The translations under genes were made by a program, and so were the position numbers. From an uncultured Flavobacteriaceae bacterium (GTDB lineage Bacteria; Bacteroidota; Bacteroidia; Flavobacteriales; Flavobacteriaceae): 64,000 nt of DNA. Positions 1 through 8,794 of the stretch are shown here, one piece after another. Under the pieces are notes generated by a model. That model was not told the origin of the DNA. It did no database searches and saw only the letters and a program-made list of their open reading frames with translations. Numbering within the stretch: the stretch's first letter is position 1; each line of letters begins with the position of its first letter. The stretch covers positions 55,759 to 119,758 of the forward strand of contig CANMFO010000004.1 in the NCBI GenBank assembly GCA_947497245.1, written 5' to 3'.

Positions 1-118
1 GCCGAATACGGGCCTGCGTACTATTTTAGCCAACGATGGACTGCCTGTCCATGGATTTTAATTGAAGGGACCTATTTTAAGAAAATGTTAAAAAAATGTA
101 AAACCATGGAAACTTTTA
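1..118. other. Window edge, no assignable gene
   Basis: The left edge holds no recognisable gene. Frame 1 stays open from base 1 to a TAA at 127-129, but the translation resembles no family I know and its end is lysine-rich and A/T-rich, so I do not call it coding. A short hairpin (ATGGAC at 36-41, GTCCAT at 47-52) lies inside. Confidence 0.5.
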
Positions 119-148
119 TTGTGTTTTAAGTTTCCCAAGGTATATTTG
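119..148 (+). promoter_or_regulatory. Bacteroidota sigma-type promoter of the RND efflux operon
   Basis: TTG at 119-121 is followed by exactly 19 bases and TATATTTG at 141-148, a full match to the Bacteroidota consensus TTTG/TTG-N19-21-TAnnTTTG. Transcription should start near 155, only about 4 bases before the ATG at 159, so the tetR mRNA is predicted to be leaderless or nearly so. An operator for the TetR protein may overlap, but I see no clear palindrome. Confidence 0.75.
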
Positions 149-158
149 TCCCCCAATT

Positions 159-764
159 ATGAAAGAAAAGATTCTGCATAAGGCAACGGACATGTTCTTG
201 AACTTCGGGTTCAAAAGCGTTACCATGGACGATATAGCCAATGGAATGGGGATTTCCAAGAAGACGATCTACGCCCATTATGAGAACAAGACCCAATTGG
301 TGGCGGAGAGCACGGATCATCTGTTTCAGACCATTTCCGAGGGAATTAACTATATCTGCTCCTTAGGGAAGAACCCTATCGAGGAGCTCTATGAAATAAA
401 AAAGTTTGCGATGCTCCACCTGAAGGATGAAAGATCATCGCCCCAATACCAATTGCAGAAATACTATCCCAAGATACACGAGTCCATTCGGCAGAAGCAG
501 TACGAAGTAATGCAGGATTGTATGGTCGACAACATCAATAAGGGTATAGATCAGGGAATTTACAGGGAAAATTTGAACGTTGGATTTGTTTCCAGAATTT
601 ATTTCTCCGGGGTGACCAGTATCAAGGACCATAGACTGTTCCCTGTAACAAAATTTCCAATTGTGGCACTAATGGATATCTATTTGGAGTATCATTTGAG
701 GGGTATTGTTACTCCAAAAGGAAGAAAAATATTGAACACAATCATCAATTCAAATCAAGAATAA
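159..764 (+). CDS. TetR/AcrR family transcriptional regulator
   Basis: A 201-aa protein with an N-terminal TetR helix-turn-helix at about residues 1-47: LHKATDMFLNFGFKSVTMDD followed by IANGMGISKKTIYAHYENK is the classical TetR_N pattern. The C-terminal ligand-binding half is divergent, as usual in this family. Its TAA stop touches the ATG of the TolC gene, so it is the first gene of the efflux operon 159-6839 and most likely a local, ligand-released repressor of it. The ATG at 159 sits just after a strong promoter match; no other in-frame start precedes the HTH. The ligand cannot be read from sequence. Confidence 0.93.
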   Translation: MKEKILHKATDMFLNFGFKSVTMDDIANGMGISKKTIYAHYENKTQLVAESTDHLFQTISEGINYICSLGKNPIEELYEIKKFAMLHLKDERSSPQYQLQKYYPKIHESIRQKQYEVMQDCMVDNINKGIDQGIYRENLNVGFVSRIYFSGVTSIKDHRLFPVTKFPIVALMDIYLEYHLRGIVTPKGRKILNTIINSNQE

Positions 765-2099
765 ATGCGAAGTTATTTTTTAGTCATCGTAACGCTGCTT
801 GCCGTTTCATTCGGTTTTTCACAGGAACAGACCTATAGTTTCACCCTCGACGAGGCCATTGCCTTCGCACTCGAGAACAACTACAGTGCCATCAATGCCG
901 ACAGGGACGTGATCGATTCCCAAAAGCAAAAATGGGAGGTCATTGCCTCCGGTTTGCCACAAATTGAAGGCGACATAGGTTATCAGAACCAACTCAAGCA
1001 GCCCATATCCCTTATTCCCGCAGAGTTCGCCGGAGGCGAGCCCGGTACTTTTGTGCCCATCGTATTCGGGCAACCGCAGCAAATGACCGCTACCGCTACC
1101 CTTCGCCAACAAATTTTCGATGGCTCGTACATCGTGGGGGTGCAGGCCACAAAATCGTTTTTGAGCTACAGTGCCAACAATAAGGAGAAGACCCAATTGG
1201 AGGTCAGAAAGGCCGTTACCGAGGCGTATGGAAACGTTTTATTGGCCAGGGAAAGTGTTTCCATATTGGAGAAGAACAAAGCCAATTTGGAAAAGAACCT
1301 GTTCGAGACTGCAAAAATCTTTGAAAACGGCTTGGGCGATGAAGAAAGCGTGGAACAATTGCAGATTACGCTATCCAACGTGGAAAGCCAATTGAGAAAC
1401 GCCGTACGGCTCGAGGGCATTACCCTGCAAATGTTGAATTTGATCATGGGGATTGCCATAGATGCCCCTACCAAATTGCAAGATCAGCTCGACGACCTGG
1501 CCCAAAGGCAAATGGTGACCACTTTAATGGAAAACCCGTTCAATCTGGAGAACAATGTAGATTATAAGTTGGCCATCAACCTCAATGAACAACGTTTCTA
1601 TGAATGGAAACTGGCCAAAAGCAAGGCCCTGCCAACCCTGAACGCCTTCGTGAACTACGGAAGTTCCGCCTTTTCGGATAGCTTTAGTTTTTTTGGGGGA
1701 GACCAAGAGTGGTTCGATTCCTCCGTTTTGGGCTTCGATCTTAAAATTCCGATTTTCAGCTCCCTGGGCAGAAGCGCCTCTACACAAAGGGCCAAGATCG
1801 CCCTGGAAAAGGCCAAAACACAGTTGGTGGAGGCCGAGGCCCAGATACGACTGCAGTTGGAACGCGCCAAAAGTGATTTTACCCTGGCCGTCGAACAGTA
1901 CGATACCGCAAAGGAAAATCTGCGTTTGTCCGAACGTATCGAACAAAAGAACCAAACAAAATATTCAGAGGGCATCGCCACCAGTTTTGAACTGAGACAG
2001 GCACAGACGCAGTTGTACGACGCACAACAGGGTTACCTGCAGTCCATGGTGGAAGTGATCAACAAGAAAACCGAACTGGAAACCATTTTAAACGAATAA
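765..2099 (+). CDS. TolC family outer membrane efflux protein
   Basis: A 444-aa precursor with a signal peptide (about residues 1-19, ending GFSQ) followed by two OEP repeats of the TolC type. The mature N-terminus (SFTLDEAIAFALENNYSAIN) and the C-terminal LSERIEQKNQTKYSEGIATS followed by FELRQAQTQLYDAQQGYLQS are typical of the long periplasmic helices of outer-membrane factors. It should form the trimeric outer-membrane channel for the pump encoded by the next two genes. The start directly abuts the tetR stop (translational coupling) and the gap to the adaptor gene is 23 bp. Confidence 0.95.
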   Translation: MRSYFLVIVTLLAVSFGFSQEQTYSFTLDEAIAFALENNYSAINADRDVIDSQKQKWEVIASGLPQIEGDIGYQNQLKQPISLIPAEFAGGEPGTFVPIVFGQPQQMTATATLRQQIFDGSYIVGVQATKSFLSYSANNKEKTQLEVRKAVTEAYGNVLLARESVSILEKNKANLEKNLFETAKIFENGLGDEESVEQLQITLSNVESQLRNAVRLEGITLQMLNLIMGIAIDAPTKLQDQLDDLAQRQMVTTLMENPFNLENNVDYKLAINLNEQRFYEWKLAKSKALPTLNAFVNYGSSAFSDSFSFFGGDQEWFDSSVLGFDLKIPIFSSLGRSASTQRAKIALEKAKTQLVEAEAQIRLQLERAKSDFTLAVEQYDTAKENLRLSERIEQKNQTKYSEGIATSFELRQAQTQLYDAQQGYLQSMVEVINKKTELETILNE

Positions 2100-2122
2100 G
2101 TCATCATCAAACCCATATAACA

Positions 2123-3295
2123 ATGAAAAAAGTACTCTACTTACTAACAACGGCCATCATATTTTCGTCTTGTGGAAATAGTAGTGCCCCGTCGGTACAA
2201 GACCTTATCGCCCAAAGGGATCTCGACGCGATCCGTGCCAAAAAAAGCGAAATATCCGAGCAGCAAAGAGTTTTGGAAAATCAGATCCAACAGCTCGATT
2301 CCGCGATTTCCACCTTTGCGGGCAATGAAAAATTGCCCTTGGTGACCACGGTTACCGCTACCGCCCAGGCGTTCGACCATTTTCTGGAACTGCAGGGCGA
2401 TGTCAAGACAAAACAGAATGTTTTGGTCTATCCGGAAATGCAGGGCACCTTGCACAGGGTTTATGTAAAGGAGGGGCAACGGGTGGCCAAGGGACAAATA
2501 CTTGCCGCTATTGATGACGGGGGCATGTCCAGCCAATTGGCACAGTTGAAAACACAGGCCGGGCTGGCCAAGACGACCTACGAGCGCCAAAAACGCCTGT
2601 GGGAGCAAAAAATCGGTTCGGAAATCCAATACCTTCAATCCAAATCGAACTACGAAGCTACGGAGAATGCCGTAAAACAGGCCCAGAGCCAGTTGGGCAA
2701 ATCGTCCATTCGAGCCCCGTTTTCGGGTATTGTCGATGATGTGATCAAGGACCAGGGAACCGTGGTTACCCCTGGACCGGGTTCCGAGGTGTTTCGCATC
2801 GTGAACCTATCGGATATGTACATTGAAGTGGATGTCCCCGAAAGTTATGTGGCCGATGTCCAAAAGGGAAGGCAGGCCCTGGTATATTTTCCGGTTTTGG
2901 GCGATACCGTGATCACCAAGGTGAGGCAGACCGGAAATTTTATCGACCCGAGCAACAGGGCATTCAAGGTAGAGATACCGGTGCCGAACAAAAAGGGGAA
3001 AATAAAGCCCAACCTTACGGCAAAAGTGAGTATCAACGACTATTCCAGCGACGCGGCCATCATCATTCCGCAGAGCATCATTTCGGAAAATGCCGAGGGG
3101 CAGCAGTACGTATACGTGGCCGAAACGACCAATGGCGAGGAAACGGCCGCCGCCCGCAGGCACGTTATTATCACGGGCAAGACCCAGGGCAGTATGGTGG
3201 AGGTACTGTCCGGAATCAACGATGGCGATCAATTGATAGAAGAAGGGGCCAGGAGCGTGAAGGATGGTCAAAATGTGCAAATCTTAAAAGATTAA
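2123..3295 (+). CDS. RND efflux periplasmic adaptor (HlyD/AcrA type), lipoprotein
   Basis: A 390-aa membrane-fusion protein. The leader MKKVLYLLTTAIIFSSC has a lipobox with Cys17, so it is probably lipid-anchored. A short coiled coil (about residues 25-65) precedes the lipoyl/barrel-sandwich domain (VYVKEGQRVAKGQILAAIDD), the alpha-hairpin, a second lipoyl half (IRAPFSGIVDDVIKDQGTVV) and the beta-barrel and membrane-proximal domains. It bridges the RND pump downstream (4 bp gap) and the TolC protein upstream. The substrate cannot be predicted. Confidence 0.94.
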   Translation: MKKVLYLLTTAIIFSSCGNSSAPSVQDLIAQRDLDAIRAKKSEISEQQRVLENQIQQLDSAISTFAGNEKLPLVTTVTATAQAFDHFLELQGDVKTKQNVLVYPEMQGTLHRVYVKEGQRVAKGQILAAIDDGGMSSQLAQLKTQAGLAKTTYERQKRLWEQKIGSEIQYLQSKSNYEATENAVKQAQSQLGKSSIRAPFSGIVDDVIKDQGTVVTPGPGSEVFRIVNLSDMYIEVDVPESYVADVQKGRQALVYFPVLGDTVITKVRQTGNFIDPSNRAFKVEIPVPNKKGKIKPNLTAKVSINDYSSDAAIIIPQSIISENAEGQQYVYVAETTNGEETAAARRHVIITGKTQGSMVEVLSGINDGDQLIEEGARSVKDGQNVQILKD

Positions 3296-3299
3296 GTCT

Positions 3300-6200
3300 A
3301 TGAGCAAGCAGAAGAAAAACGTGGACAAAGAGTTCAGGCCATCGTCTTGGGCCATAGACAATCCGTCGGTGATCTATGTAATGATCGCGATATTCCTTTG
3401 GGTGGGTTTTCAGGGCTATCAGGCCATGCCCAGGGAGGATTTTCCCGAGATTGTGGAAACCAAAGTGTATATCAGCACACCCTATCCGGGAAACACCGCG
3501 GAGGATGTGGAGCGCCTGATCACCGACCCCCTGGAAGATCGCCTAAAAAATGTGAGCAATGTAGTGGAGGTCACCTCCACCTCCCAGGAAGATTATTCGA
3601 TCATCACCGTGGAGTTCGATGAGGACATTACCGTGGAACAGGCCAAACAAAAGGTCAAGGATGAGGTGGACGGCGAGAAGGCGAGCGAGGATTGGCCGAC
3701 CTTCAACAATGCCAAGGTTGAACCCAATGTTTTCGACTTGAACCTCTCCGAGTCGTTCCCGATCATGAACGTGAATTTCACCGGGGACTATCCCGTAGAA
3801 AAACTGAAGGAATTTGCCGAATACATGCAGGATGAGGTAGAAGACCTGCCCGAGATCAAGGAGGTGAACATTCGAGGGGCCCAAGAAAAGGAAGTAGAGG
3901 TAGCGGTGGATGTCTACAAGATGATGGCGGCAAAAATAAGCTTCCAGGATGTGATCGGTGCCATAAGCAATGGAAACACGACCATGTCGGCGGGGAATAT
4001 CCAATCGGGCGGGCAACGACGCACCATTCGCATTTTGGGTGAGATAAAGGATCCCAGACAGTTGGACGAATTTGTGGTAAAATCTGAAAATGGGGCGGTA
4101 TACCTCAAGGATATCGCCAAGGTTTCGTTTAGTGAGGAGGAAAAGACCACCTATGCCCGCGAATTTGGGGCAAGTGTGGTAATGTTGGACATTAAAAAAC
4201 GCTCGGGCAAAAATATGATCGAGGCCACTACCAAGGTCAGGAAATTGGTAAAAGAGGCCCAGGAAGAGTATTATCCGGCGGACTTGAACATTACGATAGC
4301 CAATGATTCCTCGGGGCGGACCCTGAACCAGGTAGATGATCTGGTGAACAATATTATTTTCGGGATCATCCTGGTGGTCACCGTTTTGATGTTCTTCCTA
4401 GGGTTCCGAAATGCCCTTTTCGTAGGTTTTGCGATTCCCATGTCGATGTTCATGTCGTTCATGATTCTGAACAATTTGGGCTATACGTTGAATACCATGA
4501 TCCTTTTTGGGATGATCATGGGGCTGGGGATGATGGTCGACAACGGGATTGTAGTGGTCGAAAACGTATATCGATTGATGAGCGAGGGCATGTCCCGAAC
4601 CCAAGCGGCAAAAAAAGGGATCGGCGAGATTGCCTATCCCATTATTATATCTACCGTGACCACGGTGGCGGCCTTTGTGCCCTTGGGTCTTTGGCCCGGT
4701 ATTTTTGGGCAGTTCATGATCTATTTCCCGATTACCCTGTCGGTTGTTCTGGGGTCATCCCTATTTGTCGCCATTTTCATGAACTCCATGTTGGTTTCCC
4801 AATTTATGGAGATCGGGGAAAAGGAACTAAGTCTAAAACAGCTGATTCGGATCAGCGCTGTATTGGGCGGTTTTGGACTGTTCATCTTGGTCTTTGGAGG
4901 CTCCATGCGCGGCATGGGAACCGTAATGCTGTTGACGGCGATCATGTTCTGGGTCTATAAATATGCCTTGAAAAAGTGGGCCATAAGCTTCCAGAACAAC
5001 GCGATGGTCCGTTTCGAGAACTGGTACGAAAGACGGATCAAGCACGCCCTTCGAGGAGGGAACGTGTATTGGTATTTTGGCAGTACCGTGTTCCTGTTGA
5101 TCGCTGTTTTTATGCTGTTCGGGATGTCCTTGGGAAGTGGCCGCACCAAAGTGGAGTTTTTCCCGGACAACAAGCCCAATGAGATATATGCCTATATCGA
5201 GTATCCCCAGGGAACGTCGATCGAAAAAACAAATCAGCTTACCAAGGCCATTGAGAAAAGGGTTTTTGAGGTCGCCAATGGCCCCAAGTACACCAATGGC
5301 GAATTCAACTATCTTGTGGAATCGGCGGTGTCCCAGGTTGGGGAAGGTGCCGGCAACCCACAGACCGATGGAGGTTCAGCGGCCGAAATGCCGCACCGCG
5401 GCAAGGTGACCGTATCGATGCGGGAATACAAATACAGGGATGGCAGGGATACGGAGGAACTAAGGGGCGAGATCCAAGAGGCCTTGACCGGAATATATCC
5501 CGGAGTGGCGATCTCGGTGGAAAAAGAGGCCAATGGCCCACCGGCCGGATATCCCATCAACATCGAACTGGAAGGAAAGGATTACACCGAATTGATCAAT
5601 ACCGCGGAGGATATCCGGAACTTTATCAATACCAAGAACATCGCCGGAATCGAGGAATTGAAGATCGATGTGAACAAGGGCAAACCGTCGATGCAAGTAG
5701 TGGTCGACAGGGAAAAGGCCGGAGAACTAGGGGTTTCCGTTGGCCAAGTGGGCCAGCAGCTACGCAGGTCCTTGTTCGGAGAAAAAGCGGGGGTATACAA
5801 AGTAGATGGAGAGGATTACGATATCAATGTCCGTTTTGATGAGAGCATTCGCTACAACAAAAGTGCCCTGTTCAACCAGAACATCATATTTAGGGACCAG
5901 GCCTCCGGACAGATCAAGGAAGTCCCCGTATCCGCAGTGGCCTCGCAGCGAAATTCTTCGGGGTTTAGCGCCATCAAGCACCGGGACAAAAAAAGGGTGG
6001 TTACCGTGTATTCCCAATTAAAACCGGGTTTTAGCGATGCCGGGGCCATAGTCGCGGAAATCCAGAGGGAAATGGAAGATTACAGGGGCCTTCCCGCAGA
6101 TGTGAGAATCGATTTTACCGGGCAGATCGAAGAGCAGAACAAGCAGATGCAGTTTTTGGTAGGGGCGTTCTTTTCCGGCTTGGGACTGATCATGTTGATT

Positions 6201-6839
6201 TTGATCTTCCAATTTGGGGGCATCTCCAAGCCCTTGATCATCATGATAGCCATCTTTCTGAGTTTTATCGGGGTATTTGGCGGATTGATGCTCACCGGAT
6301 GGTCCTTCGTAATTATGATGACCATGATGGGAATCATTTCACTTGCCGGAATCGTGGTGAACAATGGTGTGGTATTGCTGGATTATACCCAAATATTGAT
6401 CGACAGGAAAAAAGTGAAGCTGGACCTGGATGACAAGGACCTTTTGAGTATGAAGGACGTCACCAAGATCATTACCAAAGCGGGGAAGGCCAGGTTACGC
6501 CCGGTAATTCTCACCGCGATTACCACGGTTTTGGGATTGATTCCTCTGGCCATAGGTCTGAACATCGATTTCTTTTCCCTGTTTTCCGAATTCAACCCCA
6601 AGATTTATATGGGAGGGGACAATGTGATTTTCTGGGGGCCATTGGCATGGACGGTCATCTTTGGCCTGTTGGTGGCGACCTTCTTGACCTTGATCATCGT
6701 CCCCGTTCTTTTTAATATCACCTATCGGATCAAAACGAGGTTAAGGGGTAGTGGAAAGCGTGGAACGGAGGAAGAAGGACAAATGCAGTTGGAAGGTTCG
6801 GAATATGACATTTTGCCCAAAACGGGCACGGCCGGATAG
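3300..6839 (+). CDS. RND family efflux permease
   Basis: A 1179-aa inner-membrane RND pump: one N-terminal helix (about 24-43), the first porter domain, a six-helix bundle around residues 340-560, a second porter domain after another helix at about 595-615, and a final TM bundle around 950-1140. Diagnostic stretches are TPYPGNTAEDVERLITDPLE, GMIMGLGMMVDNGIVVVENV and GIISLAGIVVNNGVVLLDY; the acidic residue of the first of the two TM4-like segments is retained. It belongs to the HAE-1-like/multidrug group rather than the metal (CusA) group by appearance, but substrate specificity is open. Last gene of the operon, followed by a strong terminator. Confidence 0.95.
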   Translation: MSKQKKNVDKEFRPSSWAIDNPSVIYVMIAIFLWVGFQGYQAMPREDFPEIVETKVYISTPYPGNTAEDVERLITDPLEDRLKNVSNVVEVTSTSQEDYSIITVEFDEDITVEQAKQKVKDEVDGEKASEDWPTFNNAKVEPNVFDLNLSESFPIMNVNFTGDYPVEKLKEFAEYMQDEVEDLPEIKEVNIRGAQEKEVEVAVDVYKMMAAKISFQDVIGAISNGNTTMSAGNIQSGGQRRTIRILGEIKDPRQLDEFVVKSENGAVYLKDIAKVSFSEEEKTTYAREFGASVVMLDIKKRSGKNMIEATTKVRKLVKEAQEEYYPADLNITIANDSSGRTLNQVDDLVNNIIFGIILVVTVLMFFLGFRNALFVGFAIPMSMFMSFMILNNLGYTLNTMILFGMIMGLGMMVDNGIVVVENVYRLMSEGMSRTQAAKKGIGEIAYPIIISTVTTVAAFVPLGLWPGIFGQFMIYFPITLSVVLGSSLFVAIFMNSMLVSQFMEIGEKELSLKQLIRISAVLGGFGLFILVFGGSMRGMGTVMLLTAIMFWVYKYALKKWAISFQNNAMVRFENWYERRIKHALRGGNVYWYFGSTVFLLIAVFMLFGMSLGSGRTKVEFFPDNKPNEIYAYIEYPQGTSIEKTNQLTKAIEKRVFEVANGPKYTNGEFNYLVESAVSQVGEGAGNPQTDGGSAAEMPHRGKVTVSMREYKYRDGRDTEELRGEIQEALTGIYPGVAISVEKEANGPPAGYPINIELEGKDYTELINTAEDIRNFINTKNIAGIEELKIDVNKGKPSMQVVVDREKAGELGVSVGQVGQQLRRSLFGEKAGVYKVDGEDYDINVRFDESIRYNKSALFNQNIIFRDQASGQIKEVPVSAVASQRNSSGFSAIKHRDKKRVVTVYSQLKPGFSDAGAIVAEIQREMEDYRGLPADVRIDFTGQIEEQNKQMQFLVGAFFSGLGLIMLILIFQFGGISKPLIIMIAIFLSFIGVFGGLMLTGWSFVIMMTMMGIISLAGIVVNNGVVLLDYTQILIDRKKVKLDLDDKDLLSMKDVTKIITKAGKARLRPVILTAITTVLGLIPLAIGLNIDFFSLFSEFNPKIYMGGDNVIFWGPLAWTVIFGLLVATFLTLIIVPVLFNITYRIKTRLRGSGKRGTEEEGQMQLEGSEYDILPKTGTAG

Positions 6840-6896
6840 CCGTTTAAAATTTGGGCTTTGTTCCTTGGAGAGCGGCCTGGTACAAAATAAGTTATG

Positions 6897-6928
6897 GATT
6901 CCCCGGAATATCGGGGAATCTTTTTTTT
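6897..6928 (+). terminator. Rho-independent terminator of the RND operon
   Basis: A perfect 9-bp stem (GATTCCCCG at 6897-6905 with CGGGGAATC at 6912-6920), six-base loop, then eight T at 6921-6928. It lies 58 bp after the RND stop and just before the aspS promoter. Confidence 0.93.
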
Positions 6929-6955
6929 CGCCATGCTTAAGTGGCCAATACTTCT

Positions 6956-6963
6956 TAAATTTG
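6956..6963 (+). promoter_or_regulatory. -7 element of the aspS promoter
   Basis: TAAATTTG at 6956-6963 matches the Bacteroidota -7 consensus TAnnTTTG. The -33 region has no TTG at the best spacing, so this is a partial match. The predicted start near 6970 would leave a 5' leader of about 13 bases for aspS. Confidence 0.5.
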
Positions 6964-6982
6964 CCGCTTAAATATAGTTTCC

Positions 6983-8737
6983 ATGTACAGAAGTCACAAC
7001 TGCGGAGAATTACGGGAATCACATGTGGGGAACGAGGTCATCCTATCCGGATGGGTTCACAGGACCAGGGACAAGGGCTTTGTCGCCTGGGTAGATTTGA
7101 GAGATCGCTATGGCATCACCCAGTTGGTATTCGATGAAGACCGCACTTCTTCCGAGTTGTTGGAACGGGCCAAAAAGCTGGGGCGCGAGTTTGTGGTCCA
7201 GGTGAATGGTACGGTCATTGAAAGGGCTTCCAAAAACCCGAAGATGCCCACGGGCAATATCGAGGTCTTGGTTGCCGGACTTCAGGTGCTGAACGAATCC
7301 ATGACCCCGCCCTTTACCTTGGAGGACGAGACCGATGGGGGTGAGGACCTCCGAATGAAATACCGTTATTTGGATATTCGCAGAAACCCGGTCAAGAACA
7401 ACCTTATCTTTCGGAGCAGGGTGACCATGGAGGTTCGAAAGTACCTTTCAGACCAGGGCTTTATTGAAGTGGAGACACCGTACCTGATCAAATCGACTCC
7501 GGAGGGCGCTCGGGATTTTGTAGTGCCCAGTCGCATGAACGAAGGTCAGTTTTATGCCCTGCCCCAATCGCCCCAGACCTTTAAGCAACTGTTGATGGTC
7601 GGGGGCCTGGATAAATATTTCCAGATTGTAAAATGTTTTCGGGATGAAGATCTTCGGGCCGACCGGCAACCCGAGTTCACACAGATCGATTGTGAAATGG
7701 CTTTTGTGGAGCAAGAAGATATCCTAAATGCCTTTGAAGGGTTGACCAAACACGTGTTAAAGGAAGTGAATGGGGTGGAAATTGAAAAATTTCCACGGAT
7801 GACCTATGATGAGGCCATGAAAAAATATGGCAATGACAAGCCGGATATCCGCTTTGGGATGGAATTCGGCGAGCTGAACGATGTGGCCCAGCACAAAGAT
7901 TTTGAAGTGTTCAACACTGCTGATCTGATCGTGGGAATTGCCGTTCCGGGCGCCAATTCCCATACCAGGAAAGAGATCGATGCGCTGGTCGACTGGGTAC
8001 GCAGGCCCCAGATAGGTGCCAAGGGAATGGTTTATGTACGCTGTAACGATGATGGCTCGTATAAGTCCTCGGTCGATAGGTTCTACGATCAGTCAGACTT
8101 GGCCAAATGGGCGGAAGCCACGGGGGCAAACCCAGGAGACCTAATTTGTGTGCTCTCGGGGGATGCCCATAAGGTAAGGGCCCAGCTCAGCGCTTTACGT
8201 ATGGAAATGGCCACGCGATTGGGCCTGAGAAAGGCCGACGAGTTCGCCCCTTTATGGGTAATCGATTTTCCCTTGTTGGAGTGGGACGCGGATACCGGGA
8301 ATTACCACGCCATGCACCACCCCTTTACCTCTCCCAAACCCGGTCAATTGGAATTGTTGGAGACCGATCCGGGCGCGGTACGGGCCAATGCCTATGATCT
8401 GGTATTGAACGGAAATGAGATTGGCGGCGGATCGATTCGTATCCACGATAGGGAAGTACAGCGTACCATGTTCGAGCATTTGGGCTTTAGCGCCGAACAG
8501 GCCCAGGCACAGTTTGGGTTCTTAATGGATGCCTTTCAGTACGGCGCCCCCCCGCACGGAGGCATTGCCTTTGGCCTAGATCGCCTAGTGGCCATTTTGG
8601 GAGGACAGGAAACCATTCGCGATTTCATTGCTTTTCCCAAAAACAACAGCGGGCGCGATGTCATGATCGATGCACCGGCACCCATTGATGAAGCGCAGTT
8701 AAAGGAGCTTAATTTAAAGCTGGACATACAGTCTTAA
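6983..8737 (+). CDS. aspS: Aspartate--tRNA ligase
   Basis: A 584-aa class II aminoacyl-tRNA synthetase that charges tRNA-Asp. The N-terminal OB anticodon-binding domain ([20 protein letters not shown]) is followed by class II motif 1, motif 2 ([20 protein letters not shown]), the bacterial GAD-type insertion in the middle, and motif 3 ([15 protein letters not shown]) near the C-terminus. Length and order are as in bacterial AspRS. Alone between the efflux-operon terminator and the ClC gene; the start is set by the ATG 20 bp after the -7 element. Confidence 0.98.
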   Translation: MYRSHNCGELRESHVGNEVILSGWVHRTRDKGFVAWVDLRDRYGITQLVFDEDRTSSELLERAKKLGREFVVQVNGTVIERASKNPKMPTGNIEVLVAGLQVLNESMTPPFTLEDETDGGEDLRMKYRYLDIRRNPVKNNLIFRSRVTMEVRKYLSDQGFIEVETPYLIKSTPEGARDFVVPSRMNEGQFYALPQSPQTFKQLLMVGGLDKYFQIVKCFRDEDLRADRQPEFTQIDCEMAFVEQEDILNAFEGLTKHVLKEVNGVEIEKFPRMTYDEAMKKYGNDKPDIRFGMEFGELNDVAQHKDFEVFNTADLIVGIAVPGANSHTRKEIDALVDWVRRPQIGAKGMVYVRCNDDGSYKSSVDRFYDQSDLAKWAEATGANPGDLICVLSGDAHKVRAQLSALRMEMATRLGLRKADEFAPLWVIDFPLLEWDADTGNYHAMHHPFTSPKPGQLELLETDPGAVRANAYDLVLNGNEIGGGSIRIHDREVQRTMFEHLGFSAEQAQAQFGFLMDAFQYGAPPHGGIAFGLDRLVAILGGQETIRDFIAFPKNNSGRDVMIDAPAPIDEAQLKELNLKLDIQS

Positions 8738-8794
8738 GCACAATCCCGTCATTTGGCTGGATTTTTTAATACTTTTAGGAAAGCAATCGCATTT

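Noticed and set aside
1..129. Open frame 1 from the left edge to a TAA at 127-129, maybe the tail of a gene
   Set aside because: No family likeness, Lys/Met-rich end typical of A/T-rich spacer, and a promoter element overlaps its last codons.
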